64,000 nucleotides of DNA from an uncultured Clostridium sp. Its GTDB lineage: Bacteria; Bacillota; Clostridia; TANB77; CAG-508. The translations under genes and the position numbers were made by a program. Numbering within the stretch: position 1 is the first letter of the stretch; every line of letters begins with the position of its first letter. The stretch lies in NCBI GenBank assembly GCA_947368535.1, contig CANBHY010000002.1, positions 1 through 64,000 on the forward strand. Direction: 5' to 3'. Below are positions 45,160 through 55,900 of this stretch, piece after piece. Below the pieces are notes generated by a model. It saw only the letters and a program-made list of their open reading frames with translations, did no database searches and was not told where the DNA came from.

Positions 45160-48100
45160 CTATCTTTTCAAGATTTCATCCATAATATAATCCTTAGAAT
45201 AATTTTTTATATAATTATAATTGTTATCCTTAAACTTTGGATCAAAATTACAAATAGACTTATATTCGCAATATTCACAGGGAGTTTTCTTATTCATATA
45301 AAATGGCTTAATATCAATTTTTCCACTAAAAATTTCTTTAGAAATTTCTTTAATAATATGTTTAGTATACTTTTGCAATTTTTCAAACTGTTCTTTTTCT
45401 AAAACTCTTGATTTTGATTTACTAATATTTCCATCTTTATCTAAATAAACAGGAACTGACTCAGAATAATTTGAAGGACTAATACGTGAATCCATCATTT
45501 TTATAATATCTAAATCAGATATAACTAAACCTTTCATTCTAAATTTTTTATTAAGCTCTTTTTTTATATCTTCATCACTCATATTTTTATCAGCTTTAAC
45601 AATTGTGTCAATCAAATTAAAGTACAACACACCGCTAGATTCCAAATCTTTTTGTTCTGAAACTTCATCTAAATAAGTTAATAGCTGTATTTGTATTCCC
45701 GCAACTATTTGGTTCAAATCAACATCTTTAACTGAAGATTTATAATCAATAATTCTAACATATTTCTTATCATCTACTTTAGCTACATCTACTCTATCAA
45801 TTTTTCCTGTAACTACTATATTATTTCCATCTTCTAGTTCTAATTTCATCGGCTTGAATTCAGATTTTTCACTAAATTCAAGTTCATGTCCATATAATTC
45901 AAATTTGGAATTTTTAAGCTGTTCAATAATATAATCAATAGACTGATAAACAACCTTTTTTAGCCTTTTAGTAAGTGCAATAAATTTAGGTGTGCTTGAA
46001 AATATATAATTTCTACTCATCCCGAGTTTTTTAGAAATAATCTCTGAAATAATATTGTATAAATCCTCTTTTGTTATTTCTTTAATATTTAAGTCCTTAT
46101 CCTCAATTCTAGTAAAAACTTCATCAATAACTTCATGCATGAAATTACCTGTATCTAAAGCACGTATCCTAAACTCATCTTCTTCAAGTAATTTAAGTCC
46201 ATACTTCATATGAAAAGCGAACGGACATCTTCTATACTGTTCTAATCTAGAAACACTAGTACGCAAACTATTTCCATATAATTTTTTAATATTATCTGCC
46301 GATATAACCTCTGGAACGTTAGTAAATTTTGCAGCTCTAAAAATTCTAGCAACTCGTTCTTTCTCATACTTTTGATACCAAGCTATAATATCTAATTCTT
46401 CACCTTTTACTACTTCTTCATCTAAAAATTTCTGATACTTTTCAATAGCATAATCCAAAGTACCTTCTTTAGTAGTAATTTCAAACTTAGCATTTATAAC
46501 GTCACTATCTTCAGTAATATTAGGAAAAATTTTTTTAATTTGAGTAATTAAAATAGACTGTCTTAGAGATTTTCCCTCTTTATCTGAAATTCCATATGAT
46601 AAATATAACTTACACTTAGGCATAGATAACACTTTATAAATATTAAACTGGTCTTCATACAAAATTTCTATAGAATTTTTAGCAAGCTCTATATTATTTT
46701 CTTTTAATAACGCCCTATCTTTATCATTTAAAAATCCTTCATCTTTAACAATATTAGGAATTACACCATCATTAAGCCCAATTAAAAATAATACTTTAAT
46801 ATCTTTAGTCTTTGAACGACCAATATCACCAAATAAAACTTGATCAAAAAACGTAGGAATACTACCAAATTCTGACTTAGAAATACCTATTTGCAAGATT
46901 TTATTAAACCTATCAAAACTCATTTTTTCGTCATTAAAAATTAAAACAATTTCATCTAATACATCAAAAAATAATTTAATACCATTTCTATATTCTTCTG
47001 CTATCTCTACTAATCCTTGCTCTTCTAATAACTTAGCTTTGCTTAAAATATTTTTTTGAACTTCATTTTCTTCTATGAAGTTATATAAATATTCACAAAT
47101 ATTTTTTGCAGTTTTTTCACCACTTAAATTCTCTTTAAATTCTAATATTGGAAAAACAATTTTCTTTCTAATTTCATTTAACTTATCTTGTAGATTGTTT
47201 TTTTCTTCATATACAAATTCTTCTTTATGCCACTTTGAACCACGAATTCCCCATTTATTAACATAGTTTTCTAAAATATAAATATCCTCTTCATCTAAAT
47301 CTAACATTCCAGATTTTATATATGAAAACATTGATTCATATGAAAAATTAGTAGTCAAAATATTCAAAAGAGATATTATATATTTCATTAAAATATTATT
47401 ATTAATATCTTTCTTCTCATCTATAAAAACAGGAATTTCATATTTGTTAAAAACTGCTTTAATGTCACTTGAATAAGTATCAATATTATTACAAACAACT
47501 GCTATATCTCTAAATCTATAAGATTTTTTACGTACTAAATTCACAATATTTCTAGCAACATTTTCTACTTCTGATTCTAAATTTTTAGCTATAAATAAAT
47601 TAATATCTGATGTAAGTTCTAAAAATTTTTCATTATCAACTTTATAAATATTTTTTTCTAAAATCTGTAGCTCTTTACTTTTAAATCTTTTAGATTCCTC
47701 TAAATTAACCTTATCAATAAAACATCCATTTCTTTTAGCAATATCTAATAATTTTTCTCCAGTAATATTATTAAAATAAAATAAATTTTCTTCTACGTTT
47801 TCCACATTTTCTAAAGAATCTGTGCATAACGTAATAGTCATTTCGCTAGCAATTCTACACAATTTATCAATAACTTGATATTCACTTGGCGTAAAACCTG
47901 CAAACTCATCTATATAAAATATCGCATCATTAAATAAATTTGACTTTTCAATGTTATCAGCCAAAATTTCTAAGGAATCCGCTTCATCAATATAATTTTC
48001 GGAGATTCTGCTCTGATATTTTTCTAAAATTTTTTTACTATCTTCTAATTTTAATTTTAAATATTTATCATCAATTTTATCTTCTAATAAATCAAAATCT

Positions 48101-48495
48101 TCTGATTTAACATTATGCTTTTTAAATTCTGTAATCATCCTAGTAGCTAACTCTAAATTTTTATCACTATTTGATAAAAAATTCATGTTATTTTTTAAAG
48201 AATCAATAACATCATAGATAATTATAGATTTACCAATTGCAGACAAATGACTTTTACCATTACCAACAGTGTTTTCTATAACTCTATCAGCCATTCTGCT
48301 TAGCGTTAAAACTTCTGCATTAACACTACTATTTCCATCAATAATATCTAATAAATGATTTTCTGCTGAAAAAGAAAATTGTTCAGGAACAACAATATAA
48401 ATCTTGTTTTTTCCCTTAATCTTTTCACGTATACTATTAAAAATATAAGTGGTCTTTCCAGAGCCACTTCTTCCATAAACAATTTTAAATTCCAT
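45160..48495 (-). CDS. addB: ATP-dependent helicase-nuclease subunit AddB
   Basis: This 1111-residue protein has Walker A GRSGSGKTT at the very start (YGRSGSGKTTYIFNSI), a superfamily 1-like body and a C-terminal RecB-type nuclease. The iron-sulfur cluster is seen as one cysteine in RRCPFAFH (~757) and a distal set in CEYCEYKSIC (~1075). Nuclease residues lie in GKIDRVDVAK...RIIDYKSS (~905). With AddA it processes double-strand breaks. addA is not adjacent in this window. It is 10 bp after the uracil-DNA glycosylase gene. Confidence 0.93.
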   Translation of the reverse strand: MEFKIVYGRSGSGKTTYIFNSIREKIKGKNKIYIVVPEQFSFSAENHLLDIIDGNSSVNAEVLTLSRMADRVIENTVGNGKSHLSAIGKSIIIYDVIDSLKNNMNFLSNSDKNLELATRMITEFKKHNVKSEDFDLLEDKIDDKYLKLKLEDSKKILEKYQSRISENYIDEADSLEILADNIEKSNLFNDAIFYIDEFAGFTPSEYQVIDKLCRIASEMTITLCTDSLENVENVEENLFYFNNITGEKLLDIAKRNGCFIDKVNLEESKRFKSKELQILEKNIYKVDNEKFLELTSDINLFIAKNLESEVENVARNIVNLVRKKSYRFRDIAVVCNNIDTYSSDIKAVFNKYEIPVFIDEKKDINNNILMKYIISLLNILTTNFSYESMFSYIKSGMLDLDEEDIYILENYVNKWGIRGSKWHKEEFVYEEKNNLQDKLNEIRKKIVFPILEFKENLSGEKTAKNICEYLYNFIEENEVQKNILSKAKLLEEQGLVEIAEEYRNGIKLFFDVLDEIVLIFNDEKMSFDRFNKILQIGISKSEFGSIPTFFDQVLFGDIGRSKTKDIKVLFLIGLNDGVIPNIVKDEGFLNDKDRALLKENNIELAKNSIEILYEDQFNIYKVLSMPKCKLYLSYGISDKEGKSLRQSILITQIKKIFPNITEDSDVINAKFEITTKEGTLDYAIEKYQKFLDEEVVKGEELDIIAWYQKYEKERVARIFRAAKFTNVPEVISADNIKKLYGNSLRTSVSRLEQYRRCPFAFHMKYGLKLLEEDEFRIRALDTGNFMHEVIDEVFTRIEDKDLNIKEITKEDLYNIISEIISKKLGMSRNYIFSSTPKFIALTKRLKKVVYQSIDYIIEQLKNSKFELYGHELEFSEKSEFKPMKLELEDGNNIVVTGKIDRVDVAKVDDKKYVRIIDYKSSVKDVDLNQIVAGIQIQLLTYLDEVSEQKDLESSGVLYFNLIDTIVKADKNMSDEDIKKELNKKFRMKGLVISDLDIIKMMDSRISPSNYSESVPVYLDKDGNISKSKSRVLEKEQFEKLQKYTKHIIKEISKEIFSGKIDIKPFYMNKKTPCEYCEYKSICNFDPKFKDNNYNYIKNYSKDYIMDEILKR

Positions 48496-48505
48496 TATTT
48501 CTCCA

Positions 48506-49051
48506 TTACATATATTTTTTAACTTCTTTCAAATCATTCCAAAAATTAATTTTAAGTTGCTCATTTCTAAGTAATGCAGCTGGATGAAAAGTTGGCATAT
48601 ATCTAATTCCTTTTTTCTCAATCCACATTCCTCTAGACCTAGTTATTGAATACTCACTTCCTAAAATTGCCTTTAATGCAACATTTCCTAAAAGTACTAT
48701 AATTTCTGGTTTAACAAGCATAACCTGACTACGTAAATAATCTAAACAACTATTTACCTCATCTGGTTCAGGATTTCTATTCATCGGTGGTCTACATTTT
48801 ACAACATTAGCTATGTAAATCTCATCTCTTTCGATTCCTAACCCCTTTAACGCTTGATTCATAAGTTTGCCTGCCTTACCAACAAAAGGCACTCCTTGAG
48901 CATCCTCGTCAGCTCCAGGACCCTCTCCAATAAACATAACCTTAGCTTCTCGATTGCCACAACCAATAACAATATTATTTCGATTATTGCAAAGTTTACA
49001 TTTGTTACAATTCTCTATTCCCTTTTCTAATTCTTCAAAACTTTCAAACAT
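48506..49051 (-). CDS. Uracil-DNA glycosylase, family 4
   Basis: This 181-residue family-4 enzyme (Fe-S) removes uracil from DNA. It has the cysteine set CNKCKLC with the later CRPPMNRNPEPDEVNSC, the catalytic motif GEGPGADEDAQGVPFVGKAGKLM and the distal FHPAALLRN. It fits the repair operon with addB. The upstream pgeF gene ends 13 bp before its start. Confidence 0.92.
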   Translation of the reverse strand: MFESFEELEKGIENCNKCKLCNNRNNIVIGCGNREAKVMFIGEGPGADEDAQGVPFVGKAGKLMNQALKGLGIERDEIYIANVVKCRPPMNRNPEPDEVNSCLDYLRSQVMLVKPEIIVLLGNVALKAILGSEYSITRSRGMWIEKKGIRYMPTFHPAALLRNEQLKINFWNDLKEVKKYM

Positions 49052-49064
49052 TTTTACATCCTAT

Positions 49065-49856
49065 CTATAAACTAATAATAGCAGTTGCCAATTTAAATTC
49101 TTTTCCTTCTGATCTATAAGAATGAATCATATCATCATGACACATACTACAAATACCTGAATCATAAATATTTTCTTTTCTAACACCTTTTTGAACTAGC
49201 AAACAATTATTAATTCCTACTGTATCAATATAAAATTTATTTTCCTCAAATCCATTTAAAATAAATTTATTTATATCTTCTAAAAAAGAAAATTTTTCAT
49301 AAAACATATCTCTAACATCTAAGCCTACTTCAAAGCAGCATTTTCTAATACTAGGACAAATGCAAACAATTAAATCTTTTGGATTAGTTCCAAATTCATT
49401 TATCATTTCATCAATTGCATTTTCAATAATTCTTTGATATGAACCTTTCCAACCAGAATGAACATTAGCAATAGCATTATTTTTTCTATCATACAATAAA
49501 TACAATATACAATCTGCATTAGTAGTCGCTAAAACAAGATTTTGTTTGTTCGTAATAAGTCCATCTATTTCTCCAATTTCTTCTGGTAAATATACTTTAT
49601 CTACTCTTTTAATTTTATTAGTATGCTTTTGTTTAGGTTTAGTTACATTGCTTACGTCCAGTCCAACAGCATCACAAAGCCTTTTATAACTATTTCTTTC
49701 TGTAACTAAATCTCCTCCACTATGTCTAAAATTAATACCTTCGGTTTTTAGTGAATATGCATGCTTAATCCCTAAATCATTCAAAATTCTAAATTGTAAA
49801 TAATTCATTCCATTTTTATTAAATTGAATTACATTACTATTTGTTAAATCTCTCAT
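49065..49856 (-). CDS. pgeF: PgeF/YfiH-type polyphenol oxidase family protein (peptidoglycan editing factor)
   Basis: This protein has 263 residues from the ATG at 49856; a GTG six bases upstream is possible. Family metal-site residues are visible: KQKHTNKI, TTNADCILYLL, ANVHSGWKGSYQRII and ICPSIRKCCFEVG. PgeF prevents misincorporation of L-Ser into muropeptides. Older annotations call it laccase. It heads the operon pgeF-udg-addB-transglutaminase-like-122 aa. Confidence 0.9.
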   Translation of the reverse strand: MRDLTNSNVIQFNKNGMNYLQFRILNDLGIKHAYSLKTEGINFRHSGGDLVTERNSYKRLCDAVGLDVSNVTKPKQKHTNKIKRVDKVYLPEEIGEIDGLITNKQNLVLATTNADCILYLLYDRKNNAIANVHSGWKGSYQRIIENAIDEMINEFGTNPKDLIVCICPSIRKCCFEVGLDVRDMFYEKFSFLEDINKFILNGFEENKFYIDTVGINNCLLVQKGVRKENIYDSGICSMCHDDMIHSYRSEGKEFKLATAIISL

Positions 49857-49920
49857 CTTCACCTTACTCTTTCGGCTACATTATATATTTTTTTACCATA
49901 TATTTCAACGTTAAATTTAA

Positions 49921-49952
49921 AAAAGGATAACTCCTTTTAGAGTTATCCTTTT
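49921..49952 (-). terminator. Terminator of the giant surface-protein operon
   Basis: A 13-bp stem (49921-49933/49940-49952) with flanking A/T runs lies just after the stop of the 2630-residue gene. Confidence 0.85.
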
Positions 49953-49963
49953 AATATCTGATA

Positions 49964-52900
49964 TTAACTTTTATTCTTTAAAATATCACCATCATCATAT
50001 TTATTTCTTCTTATAGCAGTAACTATTATTGCAGCAACCACTGCAATAGCAGAAATTATCAATGATGCTAATAATATTCTAATTGTTTTATTTGCCTGTT
50101 GTCTAGCTAAACTTAAACCAGTAGGCTCTGAGAATGTAACAGTATCTCTAGCAGCATATGCGTCTCTTTCAGTATTTACACCATTTACTGTTTGTGTTTT
50201 AAATACATAGCTTTGACTATTTGAATCATAAGCCTTAATATAACCTGCTAAGTAAGCTTTATTATCTTTAGCTATCATATTAGCATTACCTGGTATTGTT
50301 TGCATATCACGTCTACCAACAGAGTTACTATACATAGCTACCTCAATTAAGTTATCATAATTCATATTGTTTACAGATTCTTCGTTAGCTTGAGCTGTAG
50401 TTACTATTGAAATAGTAGCAGTTGAAGTAACATTACCAGCATTAGTTTTTGCTTTATAACTATCTGGTACCAACTGAGTAGTTATTGAAGTGTTTGAATT
50501 ATCTATAGAATTTACATTTTCTTTAGAAGTATACGCATCAAACTCTTCTGTAATTATTGATGGTTGTAATTTATTATTGTCTATTTCCATTACTGGTTGT
50601 TTTTTATCATCAATCTCTGCAACTTTATATTCAATTTTAGTTGGTTTTTCTACCATTGTATTATTTGTAGAAAGATATATATTATTTTTAGTTGTTTTAT
50701 CGTTTGACTTAGAAATATATGCTCTTTCTTTATCATCTTGTAATTTAGTAATATCTTTTACATATTTTCCATCTTCGCCTTTTCTAAATGCAATTTCTGA
50801 TAATTTATGTTGAATATCAGCATCAGAAGAAGCAACCCAAGACATATTTTCATAATTAATGTCATCTAAACTTATACTTAAATCATTATCAATATAATCA
50901 ACTACTTGATCAATTGTTGTCTTAACGATAACTTCGTCATCATATTTATTAATTGTCTTACCATCTTCATCAATTGCTGCATAAGTTTTATTTATATCCT
51001 CTGAATCAGCAATATCTTTATTAGTATAATAGTATGTTCCTAAGAATCTACCATAAATTATTGCTTTACCTGCATTAAATGGAACTGTTCCTTGTAAGTT
51101 TTCTTCAGAATATAATCTCTCTTCAGAAACATTTTCAAAATGATTTGCAAGTTTATAAATTTCATTCATCCCTTTATAGTTAGCTAATGTTGCACTTACA
51201 TAGTCTTCTTCTGAATTATTAATTATATCAATAGTGTAAGTTAGCCTTACTTGTAAACCATTTAATAAACTACTTTCCATTGCTATATACTTGAAGCCTT
51301 GACCATCTCCTAAACTTTCTTTATGAATTTCTGAGATTTTGTCTACTCTTATGTTATCTGCACCTTCTTTGATAATATTACCATTTTCATCACATCTAAC
51401 AGAAAGAATTACCTCTCCACCGTCTTCTTTGTAAAGTTCAATTTTAGAAATTTCTTTTCTAATATTCATTCTAGTTTCAGGTCTTTCAACTAAACCAAAG
51501 TCTATATTTTTAATATAGTATTCATGCTTTCCATCTTTAGCTTCAGTTGTTTTTATAATATCCTCACCATCTGGTGTTACTACCTTTTTATAAGCAATAG
51601 TGTCTTGTTTTTCAATATCTACAAATAACTTAGCTGTATTAGCTACCATTCTTGTGTTTTCAACTAATTTTTGTTTGTTATTTTCTAATATTTTCTTGTA
51701 ATCTTCTGAAATATGATCTTTAGTATCTTCTCCAGTAACATCCTTTGTTTCATTAAATGCTGCAGCTAAAACTTCTGCATTTTCATTAGCAATCGTTCTT
51801 GAATATGCAATTGTTCTTAATCTTTGTGGTTCATAATCTCTAGCATCAGATACTCTATCTTCTTCTAATGCTTTTGCATTTTCATTAGCACTTAAGTCAT
51901 GCCATTCATTATTAAGAGTTGCTTTTCCTGGTAAATGTAATATATCAGTAGTATCTATTGGTACATCTTGATTTTCTCCTGCCATAGCAACTTTAGTTGG
52001 GTTTAACCTTATTGAACCATCTTTAGCTACTTGATAAGCTGTATTTTTATAATCTTGACCATTATACTTCATATCAACATTTTCATCTGCGTCATTACCA
52101 TACTCAAATCTTACAACATAAGTACCAGTAACAAAGTTTTTAAATGTATATTTACCATCATCTCCAGATTTTATTTCATTTTCAAAACCTGGAAAATCAT
52201 CTGTTTTCCAAATATACTCAAATTCATGGCATAAAGTATTTAAATCATTAAGACTTTCAGCCACACTAGAATTATTTTCTTGAGCATATTTCCTAATTCT
52301 ATCTAAATCCTCTTTTGTCACTCTGATTTTTTCAACCATTGTAACATCAATACCTTTTATACCAGATTCTGTACCTTCATCATATTTACCATTTCCTACA
52401 GTATTATCACTTCGTAAATCTTCCCAAACAACACCATCTAAAGTTCTAGGTTCTCCCTCTCTTACTTCTACTGTAACACAAGGAGCAAATTCGGTATCAT
52501 CTTCTAACATTTTTGTATCTATAGAGTCTCCTCTATCTTTCATCCTAATGTTATTTGGAGCTGAATCTTGATCAACTCTACCAGAAACTTGTTTTGGTAA
52601 ATAGCTTGTTGTTTTGTGTCTTTGACAAGACTCTTCTGTATAGAAAGTTGAATATTTTGAAATTTCAACTATATTATTTTTCTTTCCTAATAAAGTATCT
52701 TTTCTTGTATCAGCATTTGCTTCAGTTTCTTGTTGTACCTTTTTATATCCATCTTCATCAACTTCATAAGTAACAAATACTTCTAATACTTCACCAGGTT
52801 CAAGAGTTAAGTCTTCATTTGGTCCGCTTCCATTCAATCCATTTAAACTTTTACTTACAGATCTTTTATAATTTGAATTTTTTCTTTCAGCATTAGTTTC

Positions 52901-55900
52901 TTCTATGTCTTCAAATTCAACTGAACCCGTTGCAAATTTATCTCCTGTCTTATCTAGTATTAACTCTCCTGCACTATTTACAACTGTATTTCTAACATTA
53001 CCAGATTCATCTAAAGACTCATTTAAATCTTCTGCCTTGTTATAGTTATATGCACTAGCTCCAGCTACAGTTGTCAATTTTCTATAATAAGGTGCATATG
53101 CAACTATTTTTTCTACTCTTGATGGCTCATCATCATCTGCTGTTTGATCTTCAATTTGAGCTTTAACATCTTCATCAACTCTAGTAAATGTTTTATCATA
53201 ATAATCAACAAATTCATTAATAGACACATCTGTAAATACTGATTCATTAATAAATTCTAATTTATAAGTTACAAATAGACGTAATTCAGTTCCCTCTTTT
53301 ATAGCTTCAATAATAGTTTTAGTTATTTCATCTTGAATAGAGCTATAAGCACCTGATCTATACATATAATCTGAATTATATAAATCTATTTTATATGTAT
53401 GTTGTCTATATTCTGGTTTTACTTGTAAATTCAATGCTTCTTCAGTTAATGGCATTAAGCTATTATAAGTTGTCAAGTTTGAATTACCGTTAACAACAAC
53501 ATTTGCTGTATATAAATCTTTTTTCACACCTAAATCAGAATGATATCTTTCAAGTAATCCTAAATTGATTTGATGAAAATATTCATCTATTGGTTTATAT
53601 TGATTTGCTTGGAATTCATAATTATCATAGAATTTTTCTTCTACATGATACAGTCTCTCATAAGGTAATAATAATCCTGCCTCAGATGTTCTAGCAGCAA
53701 ATCTATATTGGTCTAAAACATATCCTTCTTCATCATTTGTAACTAAGTTAGATTTACGTTTTTCATAATCTCCTTCTCCAACTTTTTCTGATGTATATTC
53801 TAAGTCAGTCTCTTTAATGCCTCTAGTTGGATCTACATCATAATCATGATAATATTTACCATCATTAATACCACCTGTTGCCAATCCTTCTGTATTTCCA
53901 TCGTTGTCCATTACATCTTTTCCATAAACTTCTGTAAAGTAACTATCAAATTTTTTTCTTTCTTCCGCATTTTCAACTATATATGATGAATTTGCATAAT
54001 CCGCATAATCTTTTTCTGGTCCTTTAGTTTCATCAGCAGTTTTCTTAAATGCATCTAATTTATCTTTAACAGATGTTTTATCTTCACCACTTGAAGGAAC
54101 TAAGTATTCAGTAGCTTCGTATGTTTGTCCATCATATATAAATTCAACATCATAAGACATAACATATTTTGTTCCGTCTAATCCTTCTTCTGCTGGAACT
54201 TGCATTTTTGGTATTTTATATTGCCCATTTTCATCAACATAAATTCTTGTCTTATCAAAATCTATTTCTTTTTCACTGTCATCCCACCCTAAAGCTTTTT
54301 CTCTTTCAACTTCTTTTCCTGTTGCTACTTCATATTTAACTTTCCATACTATTATTTCAACACTATTTTTTTCAGCTGGTTTATCTTTTGTTCCTTCATC
54401 ATAAATACCAAGATTTCCATACTCTGATTTATCTTTTTGTTCATCATTATCTATCCAAACCATACCTGATAATGAAGTTCTTAAATCAATTGGTTTAGGA
54501 ATTATCTGTAAACTAATAGTTTCTTCTTCTGGAAATCCTCCACCATTTTGTGCATCAATATCTTTCTTTACAGAATCTTTACCATTTATTTGATGCTGCG
54601 CTATATGCTCAGATTGATTTGTATATCGCAAATAATATTGATAATATCTAGCACCATTTGACTGTAAACCACTATTTATACCACCTTGTGTAGGTTCTCC
54701 TTCATTTCCTTCTTGTGAATCTCCACCTTGTGAACCTCCACCTTGTGAACCTCCACCTTGTGAGCCTCCACCTTGTGAACCTCCACCTTGTGAACCTCCG
54801 CCTTGTGAGCCTCCACCTTGTGAGCCTCCACCTTGTGAACCTCCACCTTGTGAGCCTCCGCCTTGTGAACCTCCACCTTGTGAGCCTCCACCTTGTGAAC
54901 CTTCATCTTGTGAGCCTCCACCTTGTGAATCTCCACCTTGTGAGCCTCCACCTTGTGAACCTCCGCCTTGTGAACCTCCACCTTGTCCTGCTTGTAAATG
55001 ATCTCGTGCTCTTTCTAATTGATTTATTGTTTCTTGAGGTATACCATAATTTTTGGCTTGTATTATAAAACTATTTAATTCATCTAAATCATATAGACTC
55101 TCATCTTTATTTAAATAATCATTAATTCTATCATTTAAATCTTTTTTATATCCTTCTGTAGAATATATTTTTCCATTCACATTAACAGTTACTTCTTCAA
55201 CAAAACCATCATAATATTCGTAAGAAATATTTTGAATTAGATATCCATCTGCAACATTTTCTTTATTTGTCTTCTTCCACCATAAAGCACCGCTCGTAGT
55301 GATATATTCTACATTGTCTGGAGCACTTCTATAAACTACTTTTCCTGCATCTAAATCAGAATCATCACCTTCAGTTATTATTGGGTTTTGATTATCTGGC
55401 ACACCAGACATTGAACCAGCAGATATATAGTTATATCCATTAAAGAAATATACTGTACCTGTAGTAGCTGTATTACTAAAATTATTAATAGTTAATGTTT
55501 TATACCCGTCTTTTTTAATATCATCATTAAAACTAACATACATTGGTTCATACATAACTTTAAATTGGAATCGTTGTACTGGAGCATCTAGTGCTGTAGC
55601 ACCAACATTTGAATAAACCTCTACTGTTATAATAATTTCTCTTCTACTTGGTTTTGTAAATGTCAATGTTGTAGAATCTCCATTATTATATACAAAATCA
55701 GATCCATTAAAGTATGACCATCTTATATAACCATTCTCTATTTTACTTTCTTTTAATTTAGTATTTACATCAAGATTAAAACCATTTACTACACCTAATT
55801 TTCTTAGATAAATAGTATCTCCTTTTAAGTAAGTATAATCTGTTGAAGTAAATCTAATTTTTTCTACTATATCATTTTCGTAATAATATGTTTTACTAAT

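Noticed and set aside
54721..54990. Possible CRISPR array
   Set aside because: Units are contiguous 15-bp repeats with no spacers and lie inside a coding frame.
54676..55068. Open frames on both strands full of EVHKVEAHK- or NLHLVSLHL-type repeats
   Set aside because: They are translations of the 15-bp GGGSQ array in wrong frames. The long surface-protein frame explains the region.
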